Source: UMGS1781 sp964389545
GTDB lineage: Bacteria; Bacillota; Clostridia; TANB77; CAG-508
Direction of reading: 5' to 3'
DNA: 15,006 bases
NCBI GenBank assembly: GCA_964389545.1
Contig: CAYMDN010000030.1
Coordinates: forward strand, 1-15,006
The notes under the pieces: generated by a model
Seen by the model: only the letters and a program-made list of their open reading frames with translations
Told to the model about the DNA's origin: nothing
Database searches by the model: none
Program-made: the position numbers and the translations under genes
In this document: positions 14,037-15,006 of the stretch, in pieces
Layout: every line of letters begins with the position of its first letter
Numbering within the stretch: position 1 is the stretch's first letter

Positions 14037-15006
14037 TTATTTTTCAATAATAGAAATAACCATATTTTCTTCTTTGAAAATATCTTTTAAAACTTTTTGT
14101 GCATATGCTGGTGTTACCTGATCATACAATTCTACATAGTCAAAGCTATTTATACCTCTTACATAGTCTGCTATAAACATTCTTGTTATCTCTCCAACAT
14201 CATCATATTCGCGAACATGATTACCATATATCATGTTTTTTATCCTTGAAAAATGAGTTACATCTAATTCTTTATCTTTTAGATTTTGAATTTCCTCTTT
14301 AACTTTTTCCATAACATCCTTTGGTTTTGAGCTTTGACCACTAATCATTACATGCGCATATTGTGTTGAAAATTCATATTCTAAACCTGGTTCTCCTGTT
14401 AACAAACCTGTTTCGTACAATTCTTTATATAGTTTAGAACTTTTTCCTATTATCATATTTAAAAGAATATCAATTGCAATATGCTTTTTTACAATAGCTT
14501 CCTTTTCAACTAGTTCCTGTACATTTTCATTATCTTTTATTGCTATAACAAAGATTGGCATACTTACTTCCATATTTTGAACCGCTTCCTTAGCTACAAT
14601 CTCCTTTGGTTCTTCTGGGAAAATTCTCTTTATTTCGCCATGTGGTTCAACATTTTTTAATCTTTTTTTGACTTCTCCAATAATTTCTTCTGGATCAAAA
14701 TTACCAGCAAAACACATAATCATATTTGAAGGATGATAAAATGTGTTATAGCATTTATATAAAACATCTTTATCTATTTTGCTTATAGATTCTACAGTTC
14801 CTGCTATATCAATATTGATAGGATTATTTTTATACATATTTTTTACAGCATTCATATATACTTGCCATTGAGGATAATCATCATACATTTTTATTTCTTG
14901 ACTGATTATTCCTTTTTCTTTTTCAACATTTTGATCTGTAAAATATGGATTTTGTACATAATCCATTAATTCATCTAATGCTGGATAAAAATTATCTGTA
15001 CATTCA
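14037..15006 (-). CDS. ymfH: M16 family peptidase-like protein YmfH, 5' end beyond right edge
   Basis: The C-terminal 322 residues or so are visible; the frame stays open to the right edge, so the ATG at 14966 is internal (residues ECTDNFYPALDEL precede it in frame). The stretch MDYVQNPYFTDQNVEKEKGI, then ISQEIKMYDDYPQW, and IDIAGTVESISKIDKDVLY closely resemble B. subtilis YmfH as I remember it. The Glu in EKGIISQE is the distal zinc ligand of the inverted HxxEH motif, whose first part would be outside. YmfH and its partner YmfF are M16 proteins linked in B. subtilis to the 5-aminopentanol modification of elongation factor P; databases also write yfmH. Whether this copy is an active peptidase cannot be seen. 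It leads into lgt with a 22-bp gap, probably one operon. Confidence 0.9.
   Translation of the reverse strand, partial: ECTDNFYPALDELMDYVQNPYFTDQNVEKEKGIISQEIKMYDDYPQWQVYMNAVKNMYKNNPINIDIAGTVESISKIDKDVLYKCYNTFYHPSNMIMCFAGNFDPEEIIGEVKKRLKNVEPHGEIKRIFPEEPKEIVAKEAVQNMEVSMPIFVIAIKDNENVQELVEKEAIVKKHIAIDILLNMIIGKSSKLYKELYETGLLTGEPGLEYEFSTQYAHVMISGQSSKPKDVMEKVKEEIQNLKDKELDVTHFSRIKNMIYGNHVREYDDVGEITRMFIADYVRGINSFDYVELYDQVTPAYAQKVLKDIFKEENMVISIIEK

Overview
The window is AT-rich DNA from a low-GC Gram-positive bacterium, most likely a spore-forming member of the Clostridia (Bacillota). Several things point there: consensus AGGAGG ribosome binding sites before most genes, TTG starts on two genes, a bifunctional AdhE, a MurE with the DNPR motif of meso-diaminopimelate enzymes, a small Spo0E-type protein, and an lgt gene directly behind a YmfH-type M16 peptidase gene. 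The species cannot be named from this sequence. Nearly all genes are on the minus strand; the exceptions are a HAD phosphatase and a cation efflux gene.

Left part (1-5404). The 5' two-thirds of adhE runs off the left edge. Upstream of it is a gene for a pilin-like membrane-anchored protein. A divergent promoter region separates this pair from a plus-strand Cof-type HAD phosphatase. A two-way terminator follows. Beyond it lies a minus-strand set of four small genes, in transcription order: a 63-residue single-pass membrane protein, two half-length TauE/SafE (TSUP) proteins, and a 44-residue glycine/methionine-rich protein. A plus-strand CDF efflux gene with manganese-type metal motifs has a near-consensus promoter, and its stop codon overlaps that of topB.

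Middle (5401-11079). A compact minus-strand operon reads murE - mraY - ftsW - topB. It covers addition of the third stem-peptide residue, lipid I synthesis and glycan polymerisation, with a type IA topoisomerase at the end. The murF, murD and murG genes that often sit among these are absent here. Its predicted promoter overlaps a perfect 12-bp inverted repeat.

Right part (11233-15006). An unrecognised 411-residue membrane-anchored protein has its own strong promoter, looks visibly richer in GC than its neighbours, and is followed by a decayed copy of its own 3' end carrying a GC-rich hairpin terminator. Next comes a 44-residue Spo0E-like gene with its own promoter and terminator. The window ends with lgt, broken by a single-base frameshift just before its catalytic signature, and the 3' part of a ymfH-type M16 peptidase gene.

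No rRNA, tRNA, CRISPR array, transposase or complete mobile element was recognised. The least explained region is 11233-12786 (the unknown gene, its duplicated tail and its promoter). The most consequential single observation is the lgt frameshift.
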